Positions 1 through 7,988 of a DNA stretch of 42,189 nucleotides are shown here, one piece after another. The DNA is taken from NCBI GenBank assembly GCA_019114565.1, contig DXFI01000122.1:1-42189 (forward strand), in the 5' to 3' direction. Below the pieces are notes generated by a model, which had not been told where the DNA came from, did not search any database, and saw only the letters and a list, made by a program, of their open reading frames with translations. The position numbers and the translations under genes are program-made. This DNA comes from Candidatus Desulfovibrio intestinigallinarum. GTDB taxonomy: Bacteria; Desulfobacterota; Desulfovibrionia; Desulfovibrionales; Desulfovibrionaceae. Every line of letters starts with the position of its first letter. The first letter of the stretch is position 1.

Positions 1-14
1 GGAGAATAAGTACC

Positions 15-365
15 ATGAAAAAAGGGATGCTCATTTTATTGCAAATTGTTTTTATATTCATGCTCTCTTCTCCCCTACAGGCTTTTGAGCTTGAAGGTTG
101 GTGGATGACAAATGAAAATGTGATACAGGAAATGAAAATAATTCATTTTTCCCCAAAAACATTTCAAGGATGGAATAAAAAATGGGAAAATGTTTCGTAC
201 AGAAATGAAAACGGTGTCATAATAATGGACGCTAACAACCTTGCTGGAGTTTTCAAAAAAATAGACGATTCTCACATACGTTGTTTAAGTCCAAGAGGCT
301 TAAATTATAAAAAAATATCAGAACAAGAAGCTCTTAATATTATAAATCAAAATGGGTCAGAATAA
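15..365 (+). CDS. Small exported protein of unknown function
   Basis: 116 aa. The N-terminus (MKKGMLILLQ, then a hydrophobic run ending near SPLQA-F) looks like a Sec signal peptide without a lipobox, so a periplasmic or secreted protein is likely. A good ribosome site (GGAG) lies 10 bases before the ATG. The gene is clearly more AT-rich than its neighbours and is the only plus-strand gene in the left 23 kb, so it may be a cargo gene. It converges on trbJ and the two 3' ends overlap by 19 bp. I do not recognise a family. An entry-exclusion role (the place of TrbK near trbJ) is only a thought, since orientation and lipobox do not fit. Confidence 0.6.
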   Translation: MKKGMLILLQIVFIFMLSSPLQAFELEGWWMTNENVIQEMKIIHFSPKTFQGWNKKWENVSYRNENGVIIMDANNLAGVFKKIDDSHIRCLSPRGLNYKKISEQEALNIINQNGSE

Positions 366-1150
366 GATTTCATATCAATACCTTTAAAGCCCTCTCTCAT
401 CTGTCGCTGCATCTCTTCCCCCATCTGCTCCTCCTTCTCCCTCTTCGTCTGGCTCGCCAAATCCGACTGAACCTTGGTTGCAATGAGTTCGCGGAGCTGG
501 CGAGCCTCCTGTATTTGCAGGGCCGCAAGCTGGTTGGCCGCCATGAGAGCCTGCTGCTGGCCTTCCGGGGTATCGAGCAGGGAGTTCACGTAGCTTTCCA
601 GCTCCCCGCTTTCCTCAAGCTGCTTCAGCTGATGCCCGGAAAGCTGGAAGGTCGCCTGCGTGGCCCGATCCACGCGGTCGCTCCACGTGTCCCAGCTCGT
701 GTGATAGGCCGAAACGCCCTGCGTCAGCAGGTTGCGCGGCAGGTTTGCCAAATCCTTCAGGTCATCCCGCGTGCCGTACAATTCCTCATGAATGCGCGCG
801 AGCCCCTGTATGTCCGCCCGCATGGAATTGAGAGCCGCCGTGATGCGTCCGGCCTCGGAGAGCTTGTCCGAAATACGGCGGATCACTTCGCGGGGCAGAC
901 GCACGGTATTCTGCACCATGTTGGCGTACTGCTGGATGTTCTGCTGCACCATCTCAAGCTGCGCAGCCGTCTGCTGTATGGCCTCGTCATAGCCCTTGAT
1001 GAGCGTCTGGAGCTGTTCAAGGTTGGTGACGCGATCAAGCGCCTGCGTGACGTTTTCCGAGCAGTTCCAGCAGTAGACCGTATCCGCATGGACAGGAGCG
1101 GCGGGAGTGGCGCAACAGACCAGTAAGGCGAAAACAAGGGATTTTTTCAC
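347..1150 (-). CDS. trbJ: TrbJ/VirB5-like conjugative transfer protein
   Basis: 267 aa with a signal peptide (hydrophobic stretch ending VHA). The mature part is mostly helical and rich in Gln, Glu and Arg, with a segment QLQTLIKGYDEAIQQ typical of the TrbJ/VirB5 family, whose members are minor components of the conjugative pilus tip in the periplasm. The size fits TrbJ (about 250 aa). The start is GTG with AGGAG-type spacing of 7, and overlaps the stop of the upstream small gene as GTGA, so translation is probably coupled. Family members lie next to trbE and trbL; here three unrelated ORFs separate it from trbE. trbL and the rest of the mating-pair genes would be expected beyond the left edge. 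Confidence 0.82.
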   Translation of the reverse strand: MKKSLVFALLVCCATPAAPVHADTVYCWNCSENVTQALDRVTNLEQLQTLIKGYDEAIQQTAAQLEMVQQNIQQYANMVQNTVRLPREVIRRISDKLSEAGRITAALNSMRADIQGLARIHEELYGTRDDLKDLANLPRNLLTQGVSAYHTSWDTWSDRVDRATQATFQLSGHQLKQLEESGELESYVNSLLDTPEGQQQALMAANQLAALQIQEARQLRELIATKVQSDLASQTKREKEEQMGEEMQRQMREGFKGIDMKSYSDPF

Positions 1151-1401
1151 AGGAGTTCTCCGTAACGTTCGACAATCTTTTGCAGCGGCAGCAATATAAG
1201 GCAGGCAATTCCCGCAACACAGAGAAGAGCCTGAGCAGCGAAAAGTATCCGTTCAAAAGCGCATGACTTACTGTCAATAATATTTTGTAGACAGGCACGA
1301 ACGCCATACACGCAACCTGCGAGGCTGCACAGCCAGAACGTCAGCAGGATCAGCAAGGCAAGGGCATGTGATTCTCCGTAGCTTTCCACAATCTTTTTCA
1401 T
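1147..1401 (-). CDS. Small two-helix membrane protein
   Basis: 84 aa with two hydrophobic segments (about residues 12-34 and 48-72), so probably an inner-membrane protein. Its last residues (QKIVERYGELL) nearly repeat its first (KKIVESYGES), and the DNA at the two ends is also similar, which suggests an internal duplication. The gene overlaps trbJ by 4 bp (GTGA) and follows the 295-aa ORF by 5 bp, so it belongs to the transfer operon. No family recognised. It occupies a position where small accessory transfer proteins are often found, but a function cannot be assigned. Confidence 0.65.
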   Translation of the reverse strand: MKKIVESYGESHALALLILLTFWLCSLAGCVYGVRACLQNIIDSKSCAFERILFAAQALLCVAGIACLILLPLQKIVERYGELL

Positions 1402-1406
1402 AGGTA

Positions 1407-2294
1407 CTATCCAGCTTGCTGAAGTATTTGATGCGCTATGGTGAGCAAATCTTCCCTGCGTTTTCCCTTACCTTCCGGTATATTCAGAAGGTATTGAAAG
1501 CTGTCATAATCAAACACAATTCGCTTTCTGAAAAGTTCTTTTTTTACGCCGTTTTTATGTGACACTATCACCATATCCATTGATTCTGTTATGGCATCCC
1601 CCTCTGGCCGAATATCATGACGGGAAAAATACATATCAATATGAAGAAAAGATTTGCCTTTTTTGTCCAGTTTGTCTCCTGAAAACACGACATTTGGCTC
1701 ATGTTCCGCTATGGATTTTTTCATTACTTCATCCTTAACAAGGCAATAAACAAGAGACTTTGCCCTTGCAAAATACCCTATCATCCACGGGATATTGATG
1801 AGAGATGCATATTTATACCGATATCCTTCTTCCGCCAAATAATCCTCAAGCAACGCTTGAGCCAATTTGGGACTGATGATTATTCCGAGAGCTTGCTGCA
1901 ATACACGAACAATTCGATCAAAATGCCGTTCAATTATGTGCAGGATTTGAGGGGCCAGATCGTCATTGCCAGATTTTCTGGCGGATTTTTCCGCCTGAAT
2001 CCGACTTTTTGCCGCCAGAGGACAATTTTCATACGCCGCCTGTCTGTATGTCGCCAGTCTGGGGATGGTTTTGGGGATATGCTTTGCATAAATGGCACGC
2101 TCCACCTTTTGCTGATGCAGGCCGATAATCTGAACAGGATTATTGCATGCCGGACATACGGCGTAATGGCGCATCTTTCCATCACTTTCCAGCATGACAT
2201 AAGGTGGCATTCTGGAAGTCATTTCAAGATAAATTTCCTTTGTCAGCGGATAATGCCTTGCATCCATGTCTGGGTGGAGCTTGAAAATTTTCAT
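1407..2294 (-). CDS. Hypothetical protein with an N-terminal CxxC zinc-type motif
   Basis: 295 aa, no signal peptide. Near residues 48-55 there is CPACNNPVQ, followed by conserved-looking YAKHIPKTIP and a further Cys (NCPLA), which together look like a metal site. A CoiA-like N-terminal zinc module is one weak resemblance. The rest is mixed helix and strand without a motif I know. The gene is more AT-rich than trbE and the pil genes, suggesting a different history. It lies in the transfer operon with 7 bp to the preceding gene and 5 bp to the next. Proteins of this look are, to my memory, often carried on conjugative elements as unassigned ORFs. Function unknown. Confidence 0.6.
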   Translation of the reverse strand: MKIFKLHPDMDARHYPLTKEIYLEMTSRMPPYVMLESDGKMRHYAVCPACNNPVQIIGLHQQKVERAIYAKHIPKTIPRLATYRQAAYENCPLAAKSRIQAEKSARKSGNDDLAPQILHIIERHFDRIVRVLQQALGIIISPKLAQALLEDYLAEEGYRYKYASLINIPWMIGYFARAKSLVYCLVKDEVMKKSIAEHEPNVVFSGDKLDKKGKSFLHIDMYFSRHDIRPEGDAITESMDMVIVSHKNGVKKELFRKRIVFDYDSFQYLLNIPEGKGKRREDLLTIAHQILQQAG

Positions 2295-2301
2295 GAAATT
2301 C

Positions 2302-2586
2302 TCACAGGTTCAGGTTGTAGCGAACATCAATGTCTATCCACCATTGCGGGGGAAGGGGCGGCACATGCCCCTCGTCTTCCGCGAATTTAAGGCATTCCAG
2401 GATGGTGAGCAAACCGATGCTGAAATGATGATATCTGTCCTTCATGGCGAAAAGCACGGGATCAAAGCAGCAGTCCGCATTCTGTTCCGTGACGGCCAGA
2501 GTTCCATCCGAAGCGCGTTCAGCTTCGGCGGGGTTGGCGAGACCGGCTTCCATTTCCTGTTCAAAAGCGTCGTTCTTCGTATCCAT
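2302..2586 (-). CDS. Small acidic hypothetical protein
   Basis: 94 aa, soluble, acidic N-terminal half, with a C-terminal segment PPLPPQWWIDIDVRYNLNL. An excellent Shine-Dalgarno (AGGAGGAAGTC) precedes the ATG. It starts 9 bp after the trbE stop and ends 7 bp before the next ORF, so it is co-transcribed with trbE. No family recognised. Confidence 0.6.
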   Translation of the reverse strand: MDTKNDAFEQEMEAGLANPAEAERASDGTLAVTEQNADCCFDPVLFAMKDRYHHFSIGLLTILECLKFAEDEGHVPPLPPQWWIDIDVRYNLNL

Positions 2587-2595
2587 GACTTCCTC

Positions 2596-5007
2596 CTAAA
2601 GCGCGTTGCGTTCCTCAAGCCAGGCATCCGCCCAGACATCCGGCCCGTGTTCGGCCATGAGCTCCCGGATACGGGCGATGCTGCCCTTGTCCGAAGCTCC
2701 CACAAAGGCGAGTTCCTTTGCCGAAAGTCCGAGCTGGAAAAGCCGTCTTCCGTCGTCGTTGACCATGTAGTAGTCCCTCTTGGGCACGGCATGGCCGATC
2801 ATTGCAATCTGGCGCTCGTTAAGGCCGCAGCCCTTGTAAAAACCAATCTGTTCGGCATTGGAGAGGGCCGCCGCGTTGGGCAGATAGATTTTCGTGGGGC
2901 AGGACTCCACAAGCACGTCCATAATGCCGCTTCCCTGCGCGTCGGAAAGGCTCTGCGTCGCCATGACCACGGCGCAGTTGGCCTTGCGCAGCACCTTGAG
3001 CCATTCTCGGATTTTCGCCCGGAAAACGGGATGCCCCAGCATGATCCAGGCCTCGTCCAGCACCAGCAGCGAGGGGGCGCCGTCCAGAGCTCCCTCGATA
3101 CGATGGAACAGATAGTTGAGCACGGGGATGGCGTTGTTGTCGCCCATTCTGAGCAGGGATTCGACCTCGAAGACCACGAGCGACGAAAGCCCCAGCTCGT
3201 CGGTTTCCGCATCCAGCAGCGTGCCCAGCACGCCCTTTGACGTATAGGGTTGCAGGGCTTCGCGGATAACTTCGTCCGGCACCAGATAGGAAAAGTGCGT
3301 GAGCGAGCGCATGTTCTCCGGCTGCGCGCGCAGAAGTTCCATGCCCTTATGCACGGCGTTGCGCATGGGCGGCGTGAGCGGCACGTTCTGGAGTTCCAGA
3401 AGGCCCGCAATCCATTCTTCCGCCCAGGCCTGTTCCGAACCGCCGTCAATGCGCGCCAGCGGCGCGAAGGAAAGCGTCCCGCCTCCGATATTGTAGTGAG
3501 CGCCCTTCATGGCCGCGCAGAGAGGAAACAGACTCTCCCCCTTGTCAAAGGCGAAGATGCGCCCGGCGTATCGCCTGAAATTCCAGACGATTTCCGCAAG
3601 CAACGTGGACTTTCCTGCGCCGGTAGGCCCGAAGATGAGCGTGTGGCCAAGGTCTCCCACATGCAGATTAAAGTTGAAGGGCGTCGCGCCGTCCGTCAGG
3701 AAGACGGCCAACGGCGGCGATGCCGGCGGATAGAGCGGACAGGGACTTTGCGGATTGCCCGTCCAGACGGAATGCAGCGGCAGCAGATCGGCCAGATTCA
3801 GCGTGGAGATCAGGGGCCTGCGCACGTTGGCATAGGAATTTCCCGGAAGCGAGCCGAGCCATGCCTCAAGGGCGTTGACGCTCTCGATACGGCAGCCGAA
3901 GCCCTGCGACTGGAGCAGGCGGCGCACTTCCCGCGCGTGCTCTTCCAGCCGTTCCCTGTCTTCGTCCAGCAGGACGATGTTCGACGTGAGATACCCCGCG
4001 CCGACGATGCCGGACTGCACGTCGGTTTTGGCCGTTTCGGCGTCTTCCCTCATGAGCAGCGCGTCCCGGTCTATTTTGGGGTTCGGATTGTTCAGGAACT
4101 GGTCAAGAAAGCCGACGACCTTCTGGTTCCAGCCCTTGACGAACATGGCGATCTCTTTTTCCGCGTCGAACTGGTCAAGGCAGATGAAGCGCGTGGAATA
4201 GCGCAGTTCAAATGGCAGAAGGTCGAGCGCCGACAGCATGGACGGCCACGACTCCTGCGGCAGGCCGTCGATGGCAATCACGGCAAGATGCTTTTTCCCC
4301 AGACACGGCTCAAGCCCGCCCACAAGGTCTTCTTCGCCGATGAGCGCGTCCAGATACATGGGCGTTTCCGGCACCCGAAAATAGTGCATGCCGCCGGAGA
4401 CGCAGCTCTGGAGCCAGGCCAGCAGATCGGAGTGCGTGAACTGATGCCCGACGCGATCCGTAGCCTCGTATTCGCCAAGACGCCGCATTTTGAGCCCGCC
4501 CGCCGTGCAGGCGTCCTCAAATTCCGCCAGAGAATGCTCGAACCGCTCCAGGTCGCGGCTCATGTCGGGCGCGCCCCGTTCCCCGCGGGCGGCGCCGGCC
4601 ATGCGCGCGGCGCGCGCGTCCGGCAGCCAGGTCAGCACGGCAAAGGTGGACGTGACGCGGCAGATGTCGCTCCGGAAAAAGGAGCGCCGTCCCTCGTCCA
4701 GCATGCGCGAGATACGATCCGGGAAACGGCTGTTCGCGGGATCGGGATAGGCGCGCCGCGTCGTGCGGGAGGCGTCCACATGGAGCATCCATCCCGACCC
4801 CAGCCCCTTGATGGCGGCGCTGACCTGCATGGAGACCCGTTCCAGCTCCGCGGGCACGGCGCTGGCGGTATCCTGTCCGCGCACTTCGTAGCCCGCGAGA
4901 AACGAGCCGTCCTTTTGCAGGACGACGCCCGGCGCAATGAGGGCGGCATAGGTCAGCAGATCGGGCAGCCCTTTGGCTTTTGACCGGAAATCCTGTAGAC
5001 AGAGCAT
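2596..5007 (-). CDS. trbE: TrbE/VirB4-type conjugation ATPase
   Basis: 803 aa, close to the usual size of TrbE/VirB4. This ATPase energises assembly of the type IV secretion channel at the inner membrane. The N-terminal segment LIAPGVVLQKDGSF is typical of TrbE. The Walker A motif FGPTGAGKST is near residue 460 and the Walker B region LLVLDEAW near 650, followed by the VMATQS motif seen in VirB4 proteins. The ORF track begins at a GTG three codons upstream; I chose the ATG at 5007 because GGAG is 8-9 bases before it. It opens the left part of the transfer operon after a 110-bp AT-rich gap, so an internal promoter there is possible. Confidence 0.93.
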   Translation of the reverse strand: MLCLQDFRSKAKGLPDLLTYAALIAPGVVLQKDGSFLAGYEVRGQDTASAVPAELERVSMQVSAAIKGLGSGWMLHVDASRTTRRAYPDPANSRFPDRISRMLDEGRRSFFRSDICRVTSTFAVLTWLPDARAARMAGAARGERGAPDMSRDLERFEHSLAEFEDACTAGGLKMRRLGEYEATDRVGHQFTHSDLLAWLQSCVSGGMHYFRVPETPMYLDALIGEEDLVGGLEPCLGKKHLAVIAIDGLPQESWPSMLSALDLLPFELRYSTRFICLDQFDAEKEIAMFVKGWNQKVVGFLDQFLNNPNPKIDRDALLMREDAETAKTDVQSGIVGAGYLTSNIVLLDEDRERLEEHAREVRRLLQSQGFGCRIESVNALEAWLGSLPGNSYANVRRPLISTLNLADLLPLHSVWTGNPQSPCPLYPPASPPLAVFLTDGATPFNFNLHVGDLGHTLIFGPTGAGKSTLLAEIVWNFRRYAGRIFAFDKGESLFPLCAAMKGAHYNIGGGTLSFAPLARIDGGSEQAWAEEWIAGLLELQNVPLTPPMRNAVHKGMELLRAQPENMRSLTHFSYLVPDEVIREALQPYTSKGVLGTLLDAETDELGLSSLVVFEVESLLRMGDNNAIPVLNYLFHRIEGALDGAPSLLVLDEAWIMLGHPVFRAKIREWLKVLRKANCAVVMATQSLSDAQGSGIMDVLVESCPTKIYLPNAAALSNAEQIGFYKGCGLNERQIAMIGHAVPKRDYYMVNDDGRRLFQLGLSAKELAFVGASDKGSIARIRELMAEHGPDVWADAWLEERNAL

Positions 5008-5045
5008 GGTTCGCACTCCACATTCACAAAAAGGATGAAAACGAT

Positions 5046-5063
5046 GCTGAAATTTAGTTCAGC
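5046..5063. other. Small inverted repeat in the trbE leader
   Basis: GCTGAA and TTCAGC form a 6-bp inverted repeat in the AT-rich 110-bp gap between the 131-aa ORF and trbE. It could be a weak operator or attenuator, but has no T-run and no clear -10/-35 pair. Seen in sequence; role unknown. Confidence 0.25.
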
Positions 5064-5117
5064 TTTGCAATTTAAATAGCATTTTTGTCAGTTTCACATT
5101 ATCGTTAAAAGTTTTCA

Positions 5118-5513
5118 TTATCTAAACATATGAAAAACATATATATGGCGGACATTAGTGCCGTCAGCGGAAAAAAAATACATCACCCGCATGAGCATAT
5201 CATTCTCGGTAAACATTATCATGAAAAACATGACAAAAAGTATAACGACAAAGAAAAGAGCGGAAAAGAGAAACACCATGTTGGAGAAGAAAAGAAGATT
5301 GACAAAAGCACCCAGCAGGAAAGTTCCGCACAGGACATCGCAGAAAAAGTCCGGGCACAAATAAGATTCGCCCAACGTTCGCCGCAGGGGCTTCCCCGTT
5401 CGTGTGCGCAGGAAAAGCCAGAAGGCAAGAGTGATGCCGCCGGTTATCAATGTTCCGGCCCTGTATGCGGAGCTCATGCTATCCATGAGCGCGGAAAGAT
5501 TGGCAGGTGACAT
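5118..5513 (-). CDS. Multi-pass membrane protein of unknown function
   Basis: 131 aa with about three hydrophobic segments (residues about 22-36, 60-82 and 83-106), the last two very rich in Phe, Leu and Val. A good Shine-Dalgarno (CAGGAG) precedes the ATG at 5513. A plus-strand ORF covers almost the same span, but it has no ribosome site, is rich in Lys and His like a shadow frame, and runs against all neighbours. The 3' end is AT-rich. It sits between pilT and trbE, where accessory pilus or transfer proteins could lie. No family recognised. Confidence 0.6.
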   Translation of the reverse strand: MSPANLSALMDSMSSAYRAGTLITGGITLAFWLFLRTRTGKPLRRTLGESYLCPDFFCDVLCGTFLLGAFVNLLFFSNMVFLFSALFFVVILFVMFFMIMFTENDMLMRVMYFFSADGTNVRHIYVFHMFR

Positions 5514-5528
5514 GGCGTACTCCTGAGC

Positions 5529-5675
5529 TCAGCGACGAATGATATGATGGACGACATGCACGACGCGTAGTCCTTCCCGGCGCGGACGGGAGAATATCCA
5601 GGAGGCGAAGGCGGCGACCAGCGCGGCCACGCTGATGACAAAGGCCGCAAGGGCAAGGATTGAGGCAAGGGACAT
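5529..5675 (-). CDS. 48-aa single-helix membrane protein (not in ORF track)
   Basis: Found by reading the gap between pilT and the 131-aa ORF. The ATG at 5675 follows AGGAG at a good distance (GGTAGGAGTCCGCC). The protein is one long hydrophobic helix (residues 2-28) followed by a basic tail (FSRPRREGLR) and three His residues. It starts 9 bp after pilT and ends 15 bp before the next gene, so it is part of the operon. Such short bitopic proteins are common in secretion clusters. Function unknown. Confidence 0.5.
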   Translation of the reverse strand: MSLASILALAAFVISVAALVAAFASWIFSRPRREGLRVVHVVHHIIRR

Positions 5676-5684
5676 GGCGGACTC

Positions 5685-6236
5685 CTACCGGCTGTTTCTG
5701 ATGTCGTTGATATGCCGCGCGACGGCCCGCGCATACGCCCGGCCCCGCGCGGGATTTTTGTGCAGGGGCGTGTGATAGTAGGCAACGGCCTTCCAGTTGA
5801 GCCCGTGACGCCGGATTTCCTGCGCCAGAATCCACACGCCGATTTTGGCGTTATTGGCAGGCTCAAGCACCTGCTCCAGCGGCCATTCATACTTCCTGAT
5901 CCAGTAGGAGTTGATCTGCATGAGGCCCACGTCGAAGGACTTTCCCGCGCGCAGGGCGGCGCGGGCCACGCGCACGGCCTCGGCCTTGCTTTGCGGGCGC
6001 ACGTCCTTCCCGGCCACATTGATGATCCAGGGATGCCAGCCGCTCTCCTGTCTGGCGATGGCCAGCGCCAGAATTTTCGGCACGCCGTACTCGTCGCAGG
6101 GGCCTTGCAGCAGCATCCCGGCAACCTGCCTGCGCTCGTCCGGGGAAGCCGTCGCCCGCGCCTGCTGGACGCAGCACGCCAGAATCAGTAAGGACAGAGC
6201 GGCGCAAAATGCTATTCGTTTCAATGGAGGCTCCAT
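5685..6236 (-). CDS. pilT: PilT/VirB1-like lytic transglycosylase
   Basis: 183 aa: signal peptide, then an SLT-type domain. The motif ARQESGWHPW contains the expected catalytic Glu (about residue 64), followed by VGLMQIN (about residues 102-108) and VAYYHTP near 152, the standard order of SLT lysozyme-like enzymes. It would cut peptidoglycan locally to let the pilus or transfer channel through. R64 PilT, despite its name, belongs to this group and is not the retraction ATPase. An alternative TTG start at residue 5 has a better Shine-Dalgarno (GGAG) than the ATG; either keeps the signal peptide. It lies between the pilV side and trbE and could serve both systems. Confidence 0.85.
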   Translation of the reverse strand: MEPPLKRIAFCAALSLLILACCVQQARATASPDERRQVAGMLLQGPCDEYGVPKILALAIARQESGWHPWIINVAGKDVRPQSKAEAVRVARAALRAGKSFDVGLMQINSYWIRKYEWPLEQVLEPANNAKIGVWILAQEIRRHGLNWKAVAYYHTPLHKNPARGRAYARAVARHINDIRNSR

Positions 6237-6264
6237 GATTCGTCGAGATTCAAATCATCAGTTT

Positions 6265-6432
6265 TTAATAGATATGCCCCTTAAAGCTGTACAGTAGTAA
6301 CAGTCCAGCAAAAGCAATCGCCCCTAAAATGAATATGGTATGTATGCTCAGTGCAATCAAAATTTTGCAGACTTCTCGAAATGTAGTCCCATGTCTTCTT
6401 TTCTTTTTTGGCATCATATCAATGCGGGACAT
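6265..6432 (-). CDS. 55-aa membrane protein, partial paralogue of its neighbour (not in ORF track)
   Basis: Read from the gap between pilT and the 140-aa ORF. It starts MSRIDMMPKKKRR, then FREVCKILIALSIHTIF and a hydrophobic helix to the end. FREVCKILIAL closely matches FRDVCKILMAL in the C-terminus of the adjacent 140-aa protein, so the two genes share a duplicated C-terminal module. No strong Shine-Dalgarno is seen before the ATG, 5 bp downstream of the neighbour's stop, so coupling or reinitiation is likely. It may instead be a decaying duplicate. Function unknown. Confidence 0.45.
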   Translation of the reverse strand: MSRIDMMPKKKRRHGTTFREVCKILIALSIHTIFILGAIAFAGLLLLYSFKGHIY

Positions 6433-6437
6433 TATGA

Positions 6438-6860
6438 CTAATTGACATAGTTAAACAATGCAAATACGAGTATGATATGAAATATAATGTAGCCCAATGC
6501 CATCAAAATTTTGCAGACATCCCGAAATTCTGGAGACTTTTGCGCGACGCGATGAAAAATATACGCGACAACAAGGACAGCCAGCGCCGCAAGGGAGGCG
6601 ATGCGTAAGGCGTCTCCCGCCTCAAAAAGGATGTAGGAAACAGCCCGGACGCAAAGAACCCCCACCCAGCAGACAGGCAGCGCCGTCATGGAAAGCGCGA
6701 AAACAAAGGCCAGCCGCCCCATGAGCGAGAGGCTCTGTAACGGACTCAGAATCGGAGAGCGCAGCAGACGCGCCTTCAGCGCATGGCGCTTCCTGGCCGC
6801 AAGCCAGACTCCCAGGGCGGCTATGTTGGCGGCGATCCAGACAGGAAAAACGCTCGTCAT
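6438..6860 (-). CDS. Membrane protein with FRDVCKI module
   Basis: 140 aa, about four hydrophobic segments (residues about 5-20, 46-70, 85-102 and 117-138). A good ribosome site (GGGGAG) lies 8 bases before the ATG, 3 bp after pilV. The C-terminal FRDVCKILMALGYIIF is shared with the 55-aa protein that follows. Placed between pilV and pilT, it stands where R64 has pilT/pilU, but it lacks the paired Asp residues of a prepilin peptidase, so I do not call it PilU. Family unknown. Confidence 0.6.
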   Translation of the reverse strand: MTSVFPVWIAANIAALGVWLAARKRHALKARLLRSPILSPLQSLSLMGRLAFVFALSMTALPVCWVGVLCVRAVSYILFEAGDALRIASLAALAVLVVAYIFHRVAQKSPEFRDVCKILMALGYIIFHIILVFALFNYVN

Positions 6861-6863
6861 GAA

Positions 6864-7988
6864 TTAACTCCCCGATTTCACGCACTGCGTCAGCGCGAAG
6901 ACGCGGGCGTAGTTTGCCGCCGGATAGAGCCAGCCCTCGTCGTCGCCCGTGCTTTTGTCCGCCGTCTGGAGCCGCAGATGCACCTGCCATTCCGTGGCCG
7001 ACACCGAAGTCGCCCATGCCTGAAAGGCCGTGATGGGCGGCGCCTGCGCTCCGGCCGCGGCCAGCTGGGGAGCCACATAGATGGCGGGCGTCGTATTCGT
7101 GCCCGGAGCGCAGACGGGCTTCTTCACCCGCGCGCCGTTGGCGACAACGACCGCTTCCTTGAAGTGCGCGGCATTGCCCGTGTCGCTGACAAGCTCCAGA
7201 GAATGATTGCGACAGAGATAGAGGCCCTGTTCGCGATCAAGAAACATGCGTCCCTGATCCTCGTCCGCCGTGCAGGATTCGGAGGAAATTTCGCGTTCCA
7301 CAAACTGCACGGACTGCGCGTTGTCGATAGCGTGATCCGTCATGTCGAGTTCGGTCTGCATGGCGTTCAGCTCCGGGTTTCCGGGCACGGCCACGCGATA
7401 GAGAAAATCCTGCCCCAGCGCCGAGGAATCGTAGATGGAAAGCGCTCCGAGATGCCCCGCGCCCGGCGAAGGAATCCCCAGCGAGGCAAGACTGACGGCC
7501 CAGCCGTTGCCGGCTCCCTGAAGCGTGCCGCTGGACTCTCCGGGCTTGACGCCGGTGGGCACATAACCGCCCGCGCCGCCCACGAGAGACGCCGTGAACG
7601 GAATGACGGAGTTGGCGAAGGCGTCCGAGGAATCCGCCGCGCCGCGTCCGCCCGATGTCAGGACGACAGCCTGGAGTCTGCCGGTCTCCGGCTGACGGAC
7701 GTAGACGGAATAGTTCTGCAACCAGATGTTGTGTTCGCTGAACCCCGCGGGCAGGAAACCTTCGTTGACGAGAGTCTGAATCGTCACGGTGGGGCCGGAC
7801 GAGGCTCCAGTCTGTGCCAGCAGCGTGTCCTGATGGCGGTTGACATAGGAGCGCGCTCCCTGAACCACCATGCGCAGATGATCCGCGGCCACGCGCTGCT
7901 GCGACGCCGTATTGCCCATGACCCAGAGATCCGCGAGGTTCGGAAGCATCAACAAAAAGATGAGCAGCATGCCGATTGCATGGATCAT
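6864..7988 (-). CDS. pilV: PilV minor pilin / pilus-tip adhesin (shufflon-type N-terminal domain)
   Basis: 374 aa. The N-terminal hydrophobic helix (MLLIFLLMLPNLADLW) followed by a helical stretch and many Gly/Ser-rich turns fits the constant part of R64 PilV, the tip adhesin that selects recipients. The motif VNEGFLPAGFSEHN is typical of that domain. The C-terminal part has isolated Cys residues that could form disulphides. In R64 the C-terminus is swapped by a shufflon; no recombinase or inverted sfx-like repeats are visible here, so this tip seems fixed. The ATG directly follows GGAGGTCTC and overlaps pilM by 4 bp. The leader lacks the usual Lys/Arg and Glu+5 of prepilins. Confidence 0.85.
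   Translation of the reverse strand: MIHAIGMLLIFLLMLPNLADLWVMGNTASQQRVAADHLRMVVQGARSYVNRHQDTLLAQTGASSGPTVTIQTLVNEGFLPAGFSEHNIWLQNYSVYVRQPETGRLQAVVLTSGGRGAADSSDAFANSVIPFTASLVGGAGGYVPTGVKPGESSGTLQGAGNGWAVSLASLGIPSPGAGHLGALSIYDSSALGQDFLYRVAVPGNPELNAMQTELDMTDHAIDNAQSVQFVEREISSESCTADEDQGRMFLDREQGLYLCRNHSLELVSDTGNAAHFKEAVVVANGARVKKPVCAPGTNTTPAIYVAPQLAAAGAQAPPITAFQAWATSVSATEWQVHLRLQTADKSTGDDEGWLYPAANYARVFALTQCVKSGS

Noticed and set aside
3250-4983. 577-aa plus-strand ORF
   Set aside because: Antisense frame of trbE.
5130-5510. 126-aa plus-strand ORF facing the 131-aa membrane protein
   Set aside because: No ribosome site and opposite to all neighbours; the minus-strand frame has a good Shine-Dalgarno and real membrane helices.
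6864-7988. Shufflon at the pilV 3' end
   Set aside because: No alternative C-terminal segments, inverted recombination sites or recombinase gene seen beside pilV.
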